From Bacteroidota bacterium (GTDB lineage Bacteria; Bacteroidota; Bacteroidia; UKL13-3): a stretch of DNA of 64,000 nt. The stretch covers positions 28,194 to 92,193 of the forward strand of contig JAAFJM010000012.1 of NCBI GenBank assembly GCA_013298895.1, in the 5' to 3' direction. Position 1 is the first letter of the stretch. Each line of letters starts with the position of its first letter. Below the pieces are notes generated by a model that did no database searches, was not told the origin of the DNA, and saw only the letters and a list, made by a program, of their open reading frames with translations. Positions 8,938-18,429 of the stretch are shown one piece after another. A program made the position numbers and the translations under genes.

Positions 8938-8968
8938 CGAAAGTACGACTATTTTATATAATTCCAAA
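8938..8968 (-). promoter_or_regulatory. Promoter of rplS
   Basis: The minus strand shows TTTG (8968-8965), a 19-nt spacer and TACTTTCG (8945-8938), a 7 of 8 match to the Bacteroidota -7 box TAnnTTTG with ideal spacing. The start codon at 8910 lies about 28 nt further on. Confidence 0.65.
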
Positions 8969-9013
8969 TATTTTTTAAAAGATTTAATATTTTTTTTCTT
9001 GCTTTCTCAACTA

Positions 9014-9691
9014 TCAGTCTTTTAGTAAATTAGGTCTACGATGCTTGGTTCTTTCAATGGATTGCTCCATTTTCCATGCTTCAATTTTTGCTTGGTGTCC
9101 ACTTAATAATATTTCAGGCACTGTCCAACCTTTATACTCAAATGGCTTAGTGTAAACAGGAGGGCTTATTAAGTTATCTTGAAAAGAATCACTTAAGGCT
9201 GATTGTGCATCATTCAAAACACCAGGAATTAACCTTACAATTGCATCAATAACAACTGCAGCAGCTAGTTCACCTCCGGTTAATACATAATTACCGATAG
9301 AAATTTCTTTAGTAACCAAGTATTCTCTTACACGTTCATCAATCCCTTTGTAATGCCCACAAAGAATTATTATATTTTTCAAACTAGATAATTTATTAGC
9401 CATGGGTTGGCAGAATTCTTCCCCATCTGGACTCATGTAAATTATCTCATCATAAATTCTTTCCTTTTTAAGTTTTTCAATACAATTATCAATTGGCTCA
9501 ATCATCATTACCATGCCTGCTCCTCCTCCAAATGCATAATCATCAGCTTGTTTATGTTTTCCAAAACCAAAATCTCGCAAATTATGTAAGTGGATTTCAA
9601 CCAAATTTCTTTGTTGAGCTCTTTTCATCATTGAGTGTTTAAATGATTCTTCAATTAGTGCTGGGTGTAAAGTAATTATATCAACGCGCAT
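9014..9691 (-). CDS. trmD: tRNA (guanine-N1)-methyltransferase TrmD
   Basis: Methylates G37 of tRNAs reading CNN and CGG-type codons with S-adenosylmethionine, preventing +1 frameshifts. From the ATG at 9691 the protein has 225 residues, usual for TrmD. It opens with [10 protein letters not shown] and contains [13 protein letters not shown] and [15 protein letters not shown], which form the trefoil-knot SAM site, and [14 protein letters not shown] near the C-terminus. The TTG at 9700 was rejected because the family starts at MRVDI. It is divergent from the outer-membrane gene at 9745, with only 53 nt between them. Confidence 0.98.
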   Translation of the reverse strand: MRVDIITLHPALIEESFKHSMMKRAQQRNLVEIHLHNLRDFGFGKHKQADDYAFGGGAGMVMMIEPIDNCIEKLKKERIYDEIIYMSPDGEEFCQPMANKLSSLKNIIILCGHYKGIDERVREYLVTKEISIGNYVLTGGELAAAVVIDAIVRLIPGVLNDAQSALSDSFQDNLISPPVYTKPFEYKGWTVPEILLSGHQAKIEAWKMEQSIERTKHRRPNLLKD

Positions 9692-9744
9692 TGGCTGCAA
9701 ATTAAAGATGTTATTTTTCGCAAAAAAAATTTATTATCGCATTG

Positions 9745-10338
9745 ATGAAAAAAAATACACTACTAATATTTCTTTTAATTAATTCTACGTTGATTTTTGC
9801 TCAACGAGTTAAGTTGAAAAATACAATTAACTACAATGCTTTTGGAATGCAAGCATTACCCCACGACCAATTAATGGTTGGAGGAAATCACATATTTCAT
9901 AAAAATTTAGGATTTGCCTTAAGTTATCGTTTTGGCATAAAAGATTTCTTATCTCCAAAACAAGATGGTACCCCTGGAAAACAAGAAGATTACCAATATG
10001 TTAAAGATAATAATTTATTTACAGAAAAGTATAGTAAAACCTATTCTTTCTTCATTGTACCATCACTTGCAATAGCAATTCGCCCTAAATGGCCGATTTA
10101 CGGTGGTGTAGGAATAACCAGAAAACGTATTTACAGGGAATATTCGGAAAAAGGAACTGGTGATAAATTTTGGATTGAGGACAAGCGAGAAGATGAAATA
10201 TTACCTACTTTTACTGTTGGAACATTTATTCCAATAACTGGCCGATTAATGTTAAATGTTGCTTATGATCATTTGCCTCAATCAGTATTTATAGGTTTTG
10301 CTATTAGAAGTTGGGACAGTTGGAATGAATTTAATTAA
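9745..10338 (+). CDS. Exported outer-membrane beta-barrel-like protein
   Basis: A 197-residue product with a signal peptide (MKKNTLLIFLLINSTLIFAQ). The mature part has alternating short strands (FALSYRFGIKDF, PTFTVGTFIPITGRLMLNVAYDHL, SVFIGFAIRSW) like a small outer-membrane barrel. An ATG at 9745 directly follows a TTG at 9742; the ATG is used here. It stands alone, divergent from trmD and convergent with topA, from which a shared bidirectional terminator separates it. No specific function is recognised. Confidence 0.75.
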   Translation: MKKNTLLIFLLINSTLIFAQRVKLKNTINYNAFGMQALPHDQLMVGGNHIFHKNLGFALSYRFGIKDFLSPKQDGTPGKQEDYQYVKDNNLFTEKYSKTYSFFIVPSLAIAIRPKWPIYGGVGITRKRIYREYSEKGTGDKFWIEDKREDEILPTFTVGTFIPITGRLMLNVAYDHLPQSVFIGFAIRSWDSWNEFN

Positions 10339-10340
10339 AA

Positions 10341-10369
10341 AAAAGTGAGGTAGTTTAAGCCTCACTTTT
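10341..10369. terminator. Bidirectional terminator between the exported-protein gene and topA
   Basis: AAAAGTGAGG and CCTCACTTTT pair perfectly (10 bp) around TAGTTTAAG, with A and T runs on both sides, in the 37-nt gap between convergent stop codons. Confidence 0.85.
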
Positions 10370-10375
10370 ATTAAG

Positions 10376-12766
10376 TTATTTTTTTGTAGTTTTTTTCACA
10401 ACCTTCTTGGCAGCTTTTTTTGCTACTTTTTTTACTGCTACTTTTTTAACCACTTTTTTGTTAGCAGCAGCTTTACTGCTAACTACAGGTATTTTAACTA
10501 GTTTAATGCATTCTTCAAAAGTCAAAGTATTTGCATCGCTACCTTTGGGTAACTTATAGTTATCTTTACCATAGGCCAAGTATGGCCCCCAACGTCCATT
10601 TAATAATTTTAAATTTTCGTCTTCTGCAAATACTTTTATTAATTTATTTGCATCCTTTACACGCTTTTCTTCAATTAATTCAATTGCTCTTTCGGCAGTT
10701 ATTGAAAATACATCATCAGTTTTTGGAATGGTAGTAAAAACACTGTTGTGAACTATATATGGTCCAAACCTACCAATTGCAGCTTTCATGTCTTTATCTT
10801 CAAACTGACCAATTACACGAGGCAATTTAAATAAATCCAAAGCTTCTTCTAGTGTAATTGTTTCTATCAATTGTCCACTTCGCAAACTAGCATAACGAGG
10901 CTTTTCAGCATTTTCGTCATCACTATTTTCACCTATTTGAGCATAAGGACCATATTTACCTACCTTAACACTTACAGGCTTTCCGCTTTCAGTATCCACT
11001 CCTATTATTCTAACAGCATTTTGTCGTTCTGCATTTGCACTTGTTTCGGTAACTTCTTGATGAAAAGGAGTATAAAACTTCTGAATCATATTATTCCATA
11101 CCAATTGTCCGCGTGCTATTTTATCAAATTCCTCTTCAACACTTGCTGTAAAACCATAATCCATAATGTTTTCAAAATGTTTAGCTAAAAAATCTGTAAC
11201 TACCATTCCAATATCACTTGGAAATAGTTTTGATTTTTCGCTACCATATTTTTCTGATTTTACACTACGTGAAATATTATTATTTTCTAAAAAAAGAACA
11301 GTAAAATTTCTTTCTTTACCCTCTCTATCTTCCTTTACTACATAACCACGTTTTTGAACAGTTCCAATAGTTGGAGCGTATGTACTTGGTCTTCCAATTC
11401 CTAATTCTTCTAATTTTTTTACTAAACTTGCTTCCGTATATCTTGGGGCAGGGCGGCTAAATCGTTCTGTAGCATCAATATTTATTAAGTTTAAATTCTC
11501 CCCTACTTTTAAAGGAGGAAGCATTTTACTATTTTCATCATCGCCCTCATCGTCTGTACTTTCTAAATATACTTTTAAAAATCCATCGAATTTCAAAACT
11601 TCACCTGTTGCGGTAAAGGTTTCATTCATGGTTGATATAGAAACCGTTGCAATGGTTCTTTCTATTTGAGCTTTGCTCATTTGCGAAGCAATAGAACGCT
11701 TCCAAATTAAATCATATAAACGTTTTTCTTGTGCAGTGCCATCTATTTCAGTTTTCTCAAAATAGGTAGGACGAATTGCCTCGTGAGCCTCTTGTGCACT
11801 ATCGCTTTTAGTAGTAAAATTTCTAGGATTTGAATATTTTGCACCATAACTATTTAAAATACTTTCCTTTGCATTTTGAATTGCGGTTTCACTTAAGTTC
11901 ACAGAATCGGTACGCATGTATGTAATGAAACCATGTTCATATAGCTTTTGTGCTACACTCATGGTCATGGTAACTCCATAACCTAGTTTTCTACTTGCTT
12001 CTTGTTGCAAAGTAGAAGTGGTAAAAGGAGCAGCAGGACTTTTTTCTGCTGGTTTAACTTCTAAATTTTTAATACTAAAAATGGCATTTTTACATTTTTC
12101 TAGAAATGCCATTGCTTCAGCTTCTGTATCAAATCGTTTTGGCAGTTCGGCATCCATTTGTTTGCCACCAACATTAAATTTAGCAGTAATTTTAAAAGCA
12201 GAATTAGAATTAAAGTTATTGATTTCTCTTTCTCGTTCTACAATTAATTTAACAGCTACCGACTGAACCCTTCCTGCTGATAAACTTGGACGCACTTTTT
12301 TCCAAAGTACGGGACTCAACTCAAAGCCAACCAATCTATCTAGAACCCTACGGGCTTGTTGAGCGTCTACTAAATTTTTATCAATTAATCGTGGATTTTG
12401 AACAGCCTTTAAAATTGCTGGCTTGGTAATTTCATGGAATACAATACGTTTGGTCTTGTTTATATCTAAACCTAATACTTCGCTTAAATGCCAACTAATA
12501 GCTTCTCCCTCGCGGTCCTCATCGGATGCTAACCATACTGTTTCGGCAGCTTTTGATAATTTTTTCAATTCAGCTACAACAGCTTTTTTATCATCACTTA
12601 CTTCGTAATGAGGCAAAAAATTATTTTTAATATCTATAGCATCATCCCCCTTTGCTAAATCTCTTATATGGCCATAACAGCTTTTTACAGTATAATTTTC
12701 ACCTAAAAACTTTTCAATGGTTTTGGCTTTAGCTGGTGATTCTACAATTACTAAGTTTTTACTCAT
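10376..12766 (-). CDS. topA: DNA topoisomerase I
   Basis: A type IA topoisomerase that relaxes negative supercoils. The 796-residue protein begins with the Toprim domain (SKNLVIVESPAKAKTIEKFL; acidic DEDREGEAISWHL). The catalytic tyrosine is Tyr283 in GFITYMRTDS. After the core come C-terminal repeats with G-x-Y/F-G-P-Y units (VGKYGPYAQIG, IGRFGPYIV, NGRWGPYLAYG), the Toprim-associated C-terminal type without Cys4 zinc fingers. It ends in a Lys/Ala/Val-rich tail (KKVAVKKVAKKAAKK) typical of Bacteroidota proteins binding DNA. It is a single gene convergent with its neighbour. Confidence 0.98.
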   Translation of the reverse strand: MSKNLVIVESPAKAKTIEKFLGENYTVKSCYGHIRDLAKGDDAIDIKNNFLPHYEVSDDKKAVVAELKKLSKAAETVWLASDEDREGEAISWHLSEVLGLDINKTKRIVFHEITKPAILKAVQNPRLIDKNLVDAQQARRVLDRLVGFELSPVLWKKVRPSLSAGRVQSVAVKLIVEREREINNFNSNSAFKITAKFNVGGKQMDAELPKRFDTEAEAMAFLEKCKNAIFSIKNLEVKPAEKSPAAPFTTSTLQQEASRKLGYGVTMTMSVAQKLYEHGFITYMRTDSVNLSETAIQNAKESILNSYGAKYSNPRNFTTKSDSAQEAHEAIRPTYFEKTEIDGTAQEKRLYDLIWKRSIASQMSKAQIERTIATVSISTMNETFTATGEVLKFDGFLKVYLESTDDEGDDENSKMLPPLKVGENLNLINIDATERFSRPAPRYTEASLVKKLEELGIGRPSTYAPTIGTVQKRGYVVKEDREGKERNFTVLFLENNNISRSVKSEKYGSEKSKLFPSDIGMVVTDFLAKHFENIMDYGFTASVEEEFDKIARGQLVWNNMIQKFYTPFHQEVTETSANAERQNAVRIIGVDTESGKPVSVKVGKYGPYAQIGENSDDENAEKPRYASLRSGQLIETITLEEALDLFKLPRVIGQFEDKDMKAAIGRFGPYIVHNSVFTTIPKTDDVFSITAERAIELIEEKRVKDANKLIKVFAEDENLKLLNGRWGPYLAYGKDNYKLPKGSDANTLTFEECIKLVKIPVVSSKAAANKKVVKKVAVKKVAKKAAKKVVKKTTKK

Positions 12767-13039
12767 TTTTATTTAATGATATTATATAATATATAACAAA
12801 TCGGGTGCAAAATTGATTTTTTATTTTAAAATACAAGCATACGCTCAAAACCTTATTAACATTTGTTTAAATATTTTCTTCCCAAAATAGCTAATCAGGC
12901 CAATAATTCGTTTCATTTTGGCACAAAAAACTAAACATAATAAAATCTAATACATTGATTATCAAATATATAAATTAAGGGCACGCAATTGGTAATACAC
13001 TTTTAAAATTTACTGAACAAAATTTTAAACTAAAAAATC

Positions 13040-13222
13040 ATGAAAACTACAATTGTATCAATCACAGCCATTATGGTATTTACCTTTTATGTTGCGTTAA
13101 TAGCTATCGCAATGATTATTGAAATTGGAATGCTAACTTATATTTTCTTTCCCGCTATTTTAAGAAAACTTAAATCGAATGAAATAATTTCTCAAAATAA
13201 TCCCCAATTGAGTTACAACTAA
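13040..13222 (+). CDS. Small hydrophobic membrane protein (hypothetical)
   Basis: A 60-residue open frame from an ATG at 13040. Residues 8-45 are almost entirely hydrophobic (IMVFTFYVALIAIAMIIEIGML), suggesting one or two membrane helices, followed by a short Lys/Asn-rich tail. Its stop codon overlaps by 4 nt the stop of the convergent small lipoprotein gene. There is no recognisable family. The frame could be chance in AT-rich DNA, but the start context and hydrophobic pattern favour a real gene. Confidence 0.45.
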   Translation: MKTTIVSITAIMVFTFYVALIAIAMIIEIGMLTYIFFPAILRKLKSNEIISQNNPQLSYN

Positions 13223-13413
13223 AAATTTTGTATTGAACGAGGAGCTTTAATCTTCTTTTTCTTAACAAGACCATTTTTGTCCAATTTTACTCTTCCATCA
13301 ACTTGAGTAAAATCTGGACATTTTTTTTTGCTTTTACAACTAGTCATAAAAACACCGATTAGCATAATTGCTAAGATTCCTATTATTGATTTAAAATTAT
13401 TACTGATTTTCAT
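13219..13413 (-). CDS. Small lipoprotein (hypothetical)
   Basis: A 64-residue protein from an ATG at 13413, 10 nt after the rnr stop codon, so probably co-transcribed with rnr. It has a lipoprotein signal (ILAIMLIGVFMTSC) and a short Lys-rich mature part containing KKKCPDF. The SCK...CP-x-F pattern resembles the 27-residue lipoprotein at 40393-40476 (SCKGSCPKF). Its role is unknown; it is probably anchored in the outer or inner membrane through the lipidated Cys. Confidence 0.65.
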   Translation of the reverse strand: MKISNNFKSIIGILAIMLIGVFMTSCKSKKKCPDFTQVDGRVKLDKNGLVKKKKIKAPRSIQNF

Positions 13414-13423
13414 ATTCAAAAAA

Positions 13424-15646
13424 TTATCTTCTTCTTTTACGAGAACCGCTGTCCTTTTTATTTCCTCTTTCTTTCTCTTTTCTAAACCTATCTTGGTTTT
13501 TTCTAATTGATTTAAACATGGCTGTACTTTCCATTTCTAAATCAATCTGACGTTTAACCATGTCAGCACCAGCCACTGTTACTCTTATAATATCGCCCAA
13601 TTGATATTTTTTTCGAGTAGAACGACCAATAATACATAAGTTTCTTTCATCAAATTCATAATAATCATCATGGATATTGGCCAGTTTAATTAAGCCTTCG
13701 CACTTATATTGAGTAATTTCAACATACATTCCCCAATCGGTTACTCCACTTATAATGCCATCAAAAGTTTGACCAACAAAATCTTTAATATATTCAACCT
13801 GTTTGTACTTAATACTTGCACGCTCAGCATCGGCAGCTTTTTGTTCCATGCTCGATGATTGCTTGCACATCATTTCATATTCTTCTTGATTGGCACTTTT
13901 GCCACCATTTAAATAATCGAACAATAAACGGTGCGCCATTAAATCAGGATATCTACGAATAGGTGAAGTAAAATGCGAATAATATTCGAAGGCCAATCCA
14001 TAATGCCCTGATTTTTTGGTGCTGTAAATGGCTTTACTCATGGTTCTAATGGCTTGACTTTGCAATAGGTTTTGCTCAGGTTTACCTTCTACTTCTACCA
14101 ATAAATTATTCAATGATTTAGAAACTTTGTTAGGATTATCAAGCAATACTTTGTAACCAAACCTAGCCGCAAAAGTGCTAAATAACTTCAGCTTATCTTC
14201 ATTTGGACTTTCGTGTACACGATAAACGTAAGTAAATTTATTAGTGCCTTTACCCATTTTCGATACATATTCAGCCACTTTTTTGTTGGCTAAAAGCATA
14301 AATTCTTCTACCAATTTATGCGCATCTTTTCTCACCTTTACATAAATATCAATAGGCTTAAAGTTTTCATCCAACTTAAACTTTACCTCTTCGGTTTCAA
14401 AACTGATAGCTCCTTTGCTAAACCTTTCATCGCGCATAATTTTAGCTAAATTGTTTAGCTTAATTATTTCATTGGCATAATCGCCTTCGCCCGTTTCAAT
14501 CCGTTCCTGAGCTTCTTCGTATGTAAAACGTCTATCGCTGTAAATTACAGTTTTTCCAAACCATTCGTCTAATATTTCAGCCTTATTGTTTATTTTAAAT
14601 ACAGCCGAAAAAGTGAGTTTTTCTTCATGCGGACGCAATGAACACAAACCATTAGATAATTTTTCGGGCAACATCGGAATGGTTCTATCAACCAAATAAA
14701 CAGATGTTCCGCGTGTTAACGCTTCATTATCTAATGCCGATTTTGGCGTTACGTAATGCGATACATCAGCAATATGAACACCAATTTCGTAAATACCATT
14801 TCCAAGTTCTTTGTATGAAATAGCATCATCAAAATCTTTGGCATCCAATGGATCAATGGTAAATGTTAATGTTTTTCTAAAATCCTTACGTTTTTTTATT
14901 TCGTCAGCACTTATTTTATCACTAAACTTTGCAGCTTCTTTTTCAACAGCTTCAGGAAATTTACTTGAAAAACCAAACTCAGCTACAATGGCATTCATTT
15001 CAGTATTGTGGTCGCCTGGCCTTCCTAATATTTCAATAACTTTACCACTTGGGCTGTCATCGTGAGGCATCCAATGGGTAAGTTCAACAATTACTTTATC
15101 GCCATCTTTAGCTTTGCCTAAATCATTTTTTTGAATAAAAATATCGGCATACATGCGCTTATCATCGGCCACTAAAAAACCGTAATTGCTGCTTACCTGA
15201 ATAGTGCCTACAAATTGTGTTCTAGCTCTATTTATAATTTCAACAATCTCACCGGTTGGCCTATCGTTATTTTTAGCTGAAAGCAGTTGCACTTTAACCA
15301 AATCGCCATGCAAAGCAGTGTTTAAATTTTCCTTTTGAACAAAAATATCTTTGCTATCATCGCCACGTTCCATATCGGTTGGCTTTACATAGGCAGCACC
15401 GCGTTGTGTTACATCTACTATTCCTTCTACAAAATTAGCTATAAACACAGCACCAAATTTACCCGGCTGTATTTCCTCTAACACCCCTGTTTTTACTAAT
15501 TGTTTTATGGCAAGAATGACTGCATTTTTTTCTTCTGAACTCACTAAATCAAGTTTAGCAGCTATTTGTTTATAATTTAAAAGTCTACGTTGGTTTTTAG
15601 CAAATACTTGCTCCACCATGCGTTTAATTTTGGTTGATTGAGCCAT
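13424..15646 (-). CDS. rnr: Ribonuclease R
   Basis: A processive 3'-5' exoribonuclease of the RNB family that degrades structured RNA. The 740-residue product has an N-terminal winged-helix-like region, cold-shock domains (about 60-230), the RNB catalytic domain (TIDPLDAKDFDDAISY with the clustered metal-binding Asp residues; SHYVTPKSALDNEALTRG; TSPIRRYPDLMAHRLL) and a C-terminal S1 domain (FDGIISGVTDWGMYVEI). The tail is Arg/Lys-rich (KKDSGSRKRRR), as in other RNase R proteins. It is followed after 10 nt by a small lipoprotein gene. Confidence 0.97.
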   Translation of the reverse strand: MAQSTKIKRMVEQVFAKNQRRLLNYKQIAAKLDLVSSEEKNAVILAIKQLVKTGVLEEIQPGKFGAVFIANFVEGIVDVTQRGAAYVKPTDMERGDDSKDIFVQKENLNTALHGDLVKVQLLSAKNNDRPTGEIVEIINRARTQFVGTIQVSSNYGFLVADDKRMYADIFIQKNDLGKAKDGDKVIVELTHWMPHDDSPSGKVIEILGRPGDHNTEMNAIVAEFGFSSKFPEAVEKEAAKFSDKISADEIKKRKDFRKTLTFTIDPLDAKDFDDAISYKELGNGIYEIGVHIADVSHYVTPKSALDNEALTRGTSVYLVDRTIPMLPEKLSNGLCSLRPHEEKLTFSAVFKINNKAEILDEWFGKTVIYSDRRFTYEEAQERIETGEGDYANEIIKLNNLAKIMRDERFSKGAISFETEEVKFKLDENFKPIDIYVKVRKDAHKLVEEFMLLANKKVAEYVSKMGKGTNKFTYVYRVHESPNEDKLKLFSTFAARFGYKVLLDNPNKVSKSLNNLLVEVEGKPEQNLLQSQAIRTMSKAIYSTKKSGHYGLAFEYYSHFTSPIRRYPDLMAHRLLFDYLNGGKSANQEEYEMMCKQSSSMEQKAADAERASIKYKQVEYIKDFVGQTFDGIISGVTDWGMYVEITQYKCEGLIKLANIHDDYYEFDERNLCIIGRSTRKKYQLGDIIRVTVAGADMVKRQIDLEMESTAMFKSIRKNQDRFRKEKERGNKKDSGSRKRRR

Positions 15647-15817
15647 TTTTATATTTAAAGATGCAATATAGGGTATTTATTTTAGTAAAATAAATTGTAC
15701 AAAAATGGCCAATAAAATTAATTGAATAAAAAAAATTTAGATAACATAAAAAACATAAATTAAAATAATTGAGATAAAAATTCTATCCAACTTATTAATG
15801 AAAAAATCCTATTTAAA

Positions 15818-16561
15818 CTAAAACTTAGGGCAAGTTAATTGATTATATTTTGAACTTAAATTATAAAACAAGGTAAAAGTATGATAAGTATATCCATTGT
15901 TAGGTATTTCAGATCTAATTAATAAATTACCTGTAATTTTATTTGAGCCACTTAGCGTAAAAGTATTTTCTTGATATAAACTAAATTTATTGGATATTCG
16001 GAAGCCAATGTTAAATCCAATCAATCCTGAAACTGTTGGAATTTGCTGCATAACTTTTAAGTTGGAAGATACTTTTAAATCACCTTTTCCTACACTACTA
16101 AATGGTTTTAAATCACCACTTTCAGGATTAACTGTAAAGAAAACTGATCTAAAATAAATAATTCCAGTTCCTAAAACTAAATTATAAGTAAATTTATCTT
16201 TTGATTTAAGGTCAATATTATTATTTAAACTGCGTTGATAAATCAGAGAAAACTCATCAATCTTTGCATTTAAAGCCAATCTATTATCTGATTTAAATGA
16301 CCAAAGTTCAGTATTTAAAAATCTGACCCCTATTTCTTGTTTTTTATCAAAAGCAAAATAGGTTTGAAAATTATAACCCTTATTAATTTCACTTACACCA
16401 AAAGTATTTAATTTAAAACTATAATCCATTTGTGTGCCCCAATAAATACTTGAACCTAAACCAATCCCAATTCTTACATTATTTAATGTTTGACTGGTTA
16501 AGTTAGTAGAAACATAAATTAAAAATAAAAGTAAATAATATTTTCTTTGGGGGTGAAACAT
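15818..16561 (-). CDS. Exported outer-membrane barrel protein, paralogue A, C-terminal CPKF
   Basis: From the ATG at 16561 it has 247 residues, the same length as its neighbour at 16676-17419, with which it is clearly paralogous (shared IYWGTQMD, GYNFQ, NTELWSFKS/NSELWSFKS and NNGYTYH/NNGFTYH segments). A signal peptide (YYLLLFLIYVSTNLTSQ) precedes a strand-rich body. It ends in TCPKF. The TTG at 16606 in the same frame was rejected because 16561 gives a proper signal peptide and matches the paralogue. Probably an outer-membrane barrel; function unknown. Confidence 0.75.
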   Translation of the reverse strand: MFHPQRKYYLLLFLIYVSTNLTSQTLNNVRIGIGLGSSIYWGTQMDYSFKLNTFGVSEINKGYNFQTYFAFDKKQEIGVRFLNTELWSFKSDNRLALNAKIDEFSLIYQRSLNNNIDLKSKDKFTYNLVLGTGIIYFRSVFFTVNPESGDLKPFSSVGKGDLKVSSNLKVMQQIPTVSGLIGFNIGFRISNKFSLYQENTFTLSGSNKITGNLLIRSEIPNNGYTYHTFTLFYNLSSKYNQLTCPKF

Positions 16562-16675
16562 TGCTTTAATTTTTGACAATGATAGCAATAAAAAAGTGCC
16601 TTTCAAATAAAATATAAAAATAAACTATTGAAATAATTTTAACCACCAACTAAATAAAAAAAATAAACCTGAAAC

Positions 16676-17419
16676 TTAAAACTTAGGGCAAAATATCCTA
16701 CCTTTTTGGTTACCCCAACTTAAATATAATGATAAAGCATGGTATGTAAAACCATTATTTGGTATTTTAGATTTTAAACTCAAATTACCTGTAAATCTGT
16801 TATCCATGCTTAATGATAACGAATTTTCAACATAAAGTAAAAGTCTTGGGGCTAATTTAAAACCAAAATTTAAACCTATAATTCCTGAGATAGCCGGAAC
16901 TTTATCTTTAATTAACAATGTTGAATTTGTTATTGGTTTATCGCCACCTCCAATACTGCTATAATATGTTAAGGTATTTGCTGAATTTATAGTGTAAAAA
17001 GCAGCTGAATAACTAAGAATACCTACTCCTGCAACTAAATTTATTGTTATTGGGCTATTATTAACTTGAATATTTTGATTTAAACTTCTTTGGTACATAA
17101 AAGCAAATTCCGTAAATTGATTATTAAGTGCAAGTTGGTTATTCGATTTAAATGACCATAACTCTGAATTTAAAATCCTAATTCCAAATTCATTTTTATT
17201 ATCAATTGCTTTGTATATTTGAAAATTATAACCATTGTTTAGTTCACTTTTTCCTAGTGTGTTAGTGGCTATTTTAGTATCCATTTGTGTGCCCCAATAA
17301 ATACTTTTCCCTATTCCGCCACCAACTCTAACTCCATCAAAAGTTTGAGAAAAAGTACATATACTAAAAAGTATAAGCACTATAAAAATTAATATTTTTT
17401 TTATAAAATGAAGCGACAT
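16676..17419 (-). CDS. Exported outer-membrane barrel protein, paralogue B, C-terminal CPKF
   Basis: A 247-residue product with a signal peptide (FIVLILFSICTFSQ), then strands such as VRVGGGIGKSIYWGTQMD and VPAISGIIGLNFGFKL, ending in FCPKF. It is a tandem duplicate of the next gene downstream. The pair is on the minus strand with 114 nt between the stop of this gene and the ATG of the other. No family is recognised; the signal peptide and amphipathic strands support an outer-membrane site. Confidence 0.75.
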   Translation of the reverse strand: MSLHFIKKILIFIVLILFSICTFSQTFDGVRVGGGIGKSIYWGTQMDTKIATNTLGKSELNNGYNFQIYKAIDNKNEFGIRILNSELWSFKSNNQLALNNQFTEFAFMYQRSLNQNIQVNNSPITINLVAGVGILSYSAAFYTINSANTLTYYSSIGGGDKPITNSTLLIKDKVPAISGIIGLNFGFKLAPRLLLYVENSLSLSMDNRFTGNLSLKSKIPNNGFTYHALSLYLSWGNQKGRIFCPKF

Positions 17420-17457
17420 TGAGATAAATTTAAATTTAACACGAATATATCAAAACA

Positions 17458-17491
17458 AAACCCCTTTTACAAATATTTGTAAAAGGGGTTT
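17458..17491. terminator. Perfect palindrome, probable terminator after fabD
   Basis: AAACCCCTTTTACAAAT followed by ATTTGTAAAAGGGGTTT is a perfect 17-bp inverted repeat with no loop bases, 32 nt after the fabD stop codon, with T-rich flanks on both strands. Confidence 0.75.
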
Positions 17492-17522
17492 GAAACAGTA
17501 TAATTAACAATAATACTAAAAG

Positions 17523-18404
17523 TTATACACCTTGAGCAGCAGTATCTTTTGATATTTTCTTTACTAATCCTTGTAAAACTGTACCAGGGCCACATTCGTA
17601 AAAGTTAGTTGCACCATCATTTACCATAGCTAAAACCGATTGAGTCCACTTAACGGGTGCAGTTAATTGTGCTACCAAATTGGTTTTAATTTCTTCTACA
17701 TTGCTAACAGCTTTAGCTACATAATTTTGGTAAATGGGGCAAATTGGCTCGTTAAACTGTGTATTTAAAATGGCTTCAGCTAATTCTTGTCGAGCAGGTT
17801 CCATTAAAGGAGAGTGAAATGCACCACCTACTTGTAAAACCAATGCGCGTTTTGCTCCAGCAGCTTTTAATAATTCACAAGCTTTGTTAATTCCTCCAAC
17901 CGAACCAGAAATTACTAATTGGCCAGGGCAATTATAATTTGCAGCTACCACTACATCATCAGTTATTGAAGCACAAATTTCTTCAACTTTAGCATCATCT
18001 AAACCTAAAACCGCAGCCATAGTTGATGGTTGCAATTCGCATGCTTTTTGCATGGCCATAGCTCTAGCATAAACCAAAAGCAAAGCATCGTCAAAATTTA
18101 ATGTTTTATTAGCTACCAATGCCGAAAACTCGCCTAAACTGTGACCTGCAACCATATCAGGTTTAAAGCTTTCGCCTAAACTTAACGCTTTAATTACTGA
18201 ATGTAAAAAAACCGCTGGCTGAGTTACTTTGGTTTGTTTTAAATCTTCGTCAGTTCCGTTAAACATTATATCAGTAATACGGAAGCCTAAAATTTCGTTA
18301 GCTCTTTCAAACAAAGCTTTTGCTTCATCATTGTTATCATATAAATCTTTGCCCATGCCTACAAATTGAGCACCTTGGCCGGGGAATACGTATGCGTTTT
18401 TCAT
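17523..18404 (-). CDS. fabD: Malonyl-CoA:ACP transacylase
   Basis: Transfers malonyl groups from CoA to acyl carrier protein for fatty acid synthesis. The 293-residue protein starts with YVFPGQGAQFVGMGKDLY and has the nucleophile Ser89 in VAGHSLGEFSA and the catalytic His in GGAFHSPLM. The length is normal. It follows queD by 25 nt on the same strand and probably shares its promoter. A palindromic terminator follows. Confidence 0.97.
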   Translation of the reverse strand: MKNAYVFPGQGAQFVGMGKDLYDNNDEAKALFERANEILGFRITDIMFNGTDEDLKQTKVTQPAVFLHSVIKALSLGESFKPDMVAGHSLGEFSALVANKTLNFDDALLLVYARAMAMQKACELQPSTMAAVLGLDDAKVEEICASITDDVVVAANYNCPGQLVISGSVGGINKACELLKAAGAKRALVLQVGGAFHSPLMEPARQELAEAILNTQFNEPICPIYQNYVAKAVSNVEEIKTNLVAQLTAPVKWTQSVLAMVNDGATNFYECGPGTVLQGLVKKISKDTAAQGV

Positions 18405-18429
18405 GTTATAGTGGTTTTAAAGTAGAATA

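Noticed and set aside
13040..13413. Toxin-antitoxin pair formed by the two small convergent genes
   Set aside because: The genes are convergent rather than an operon, one is a lipoprotein and neither resembles a known toxin or antitoxin.
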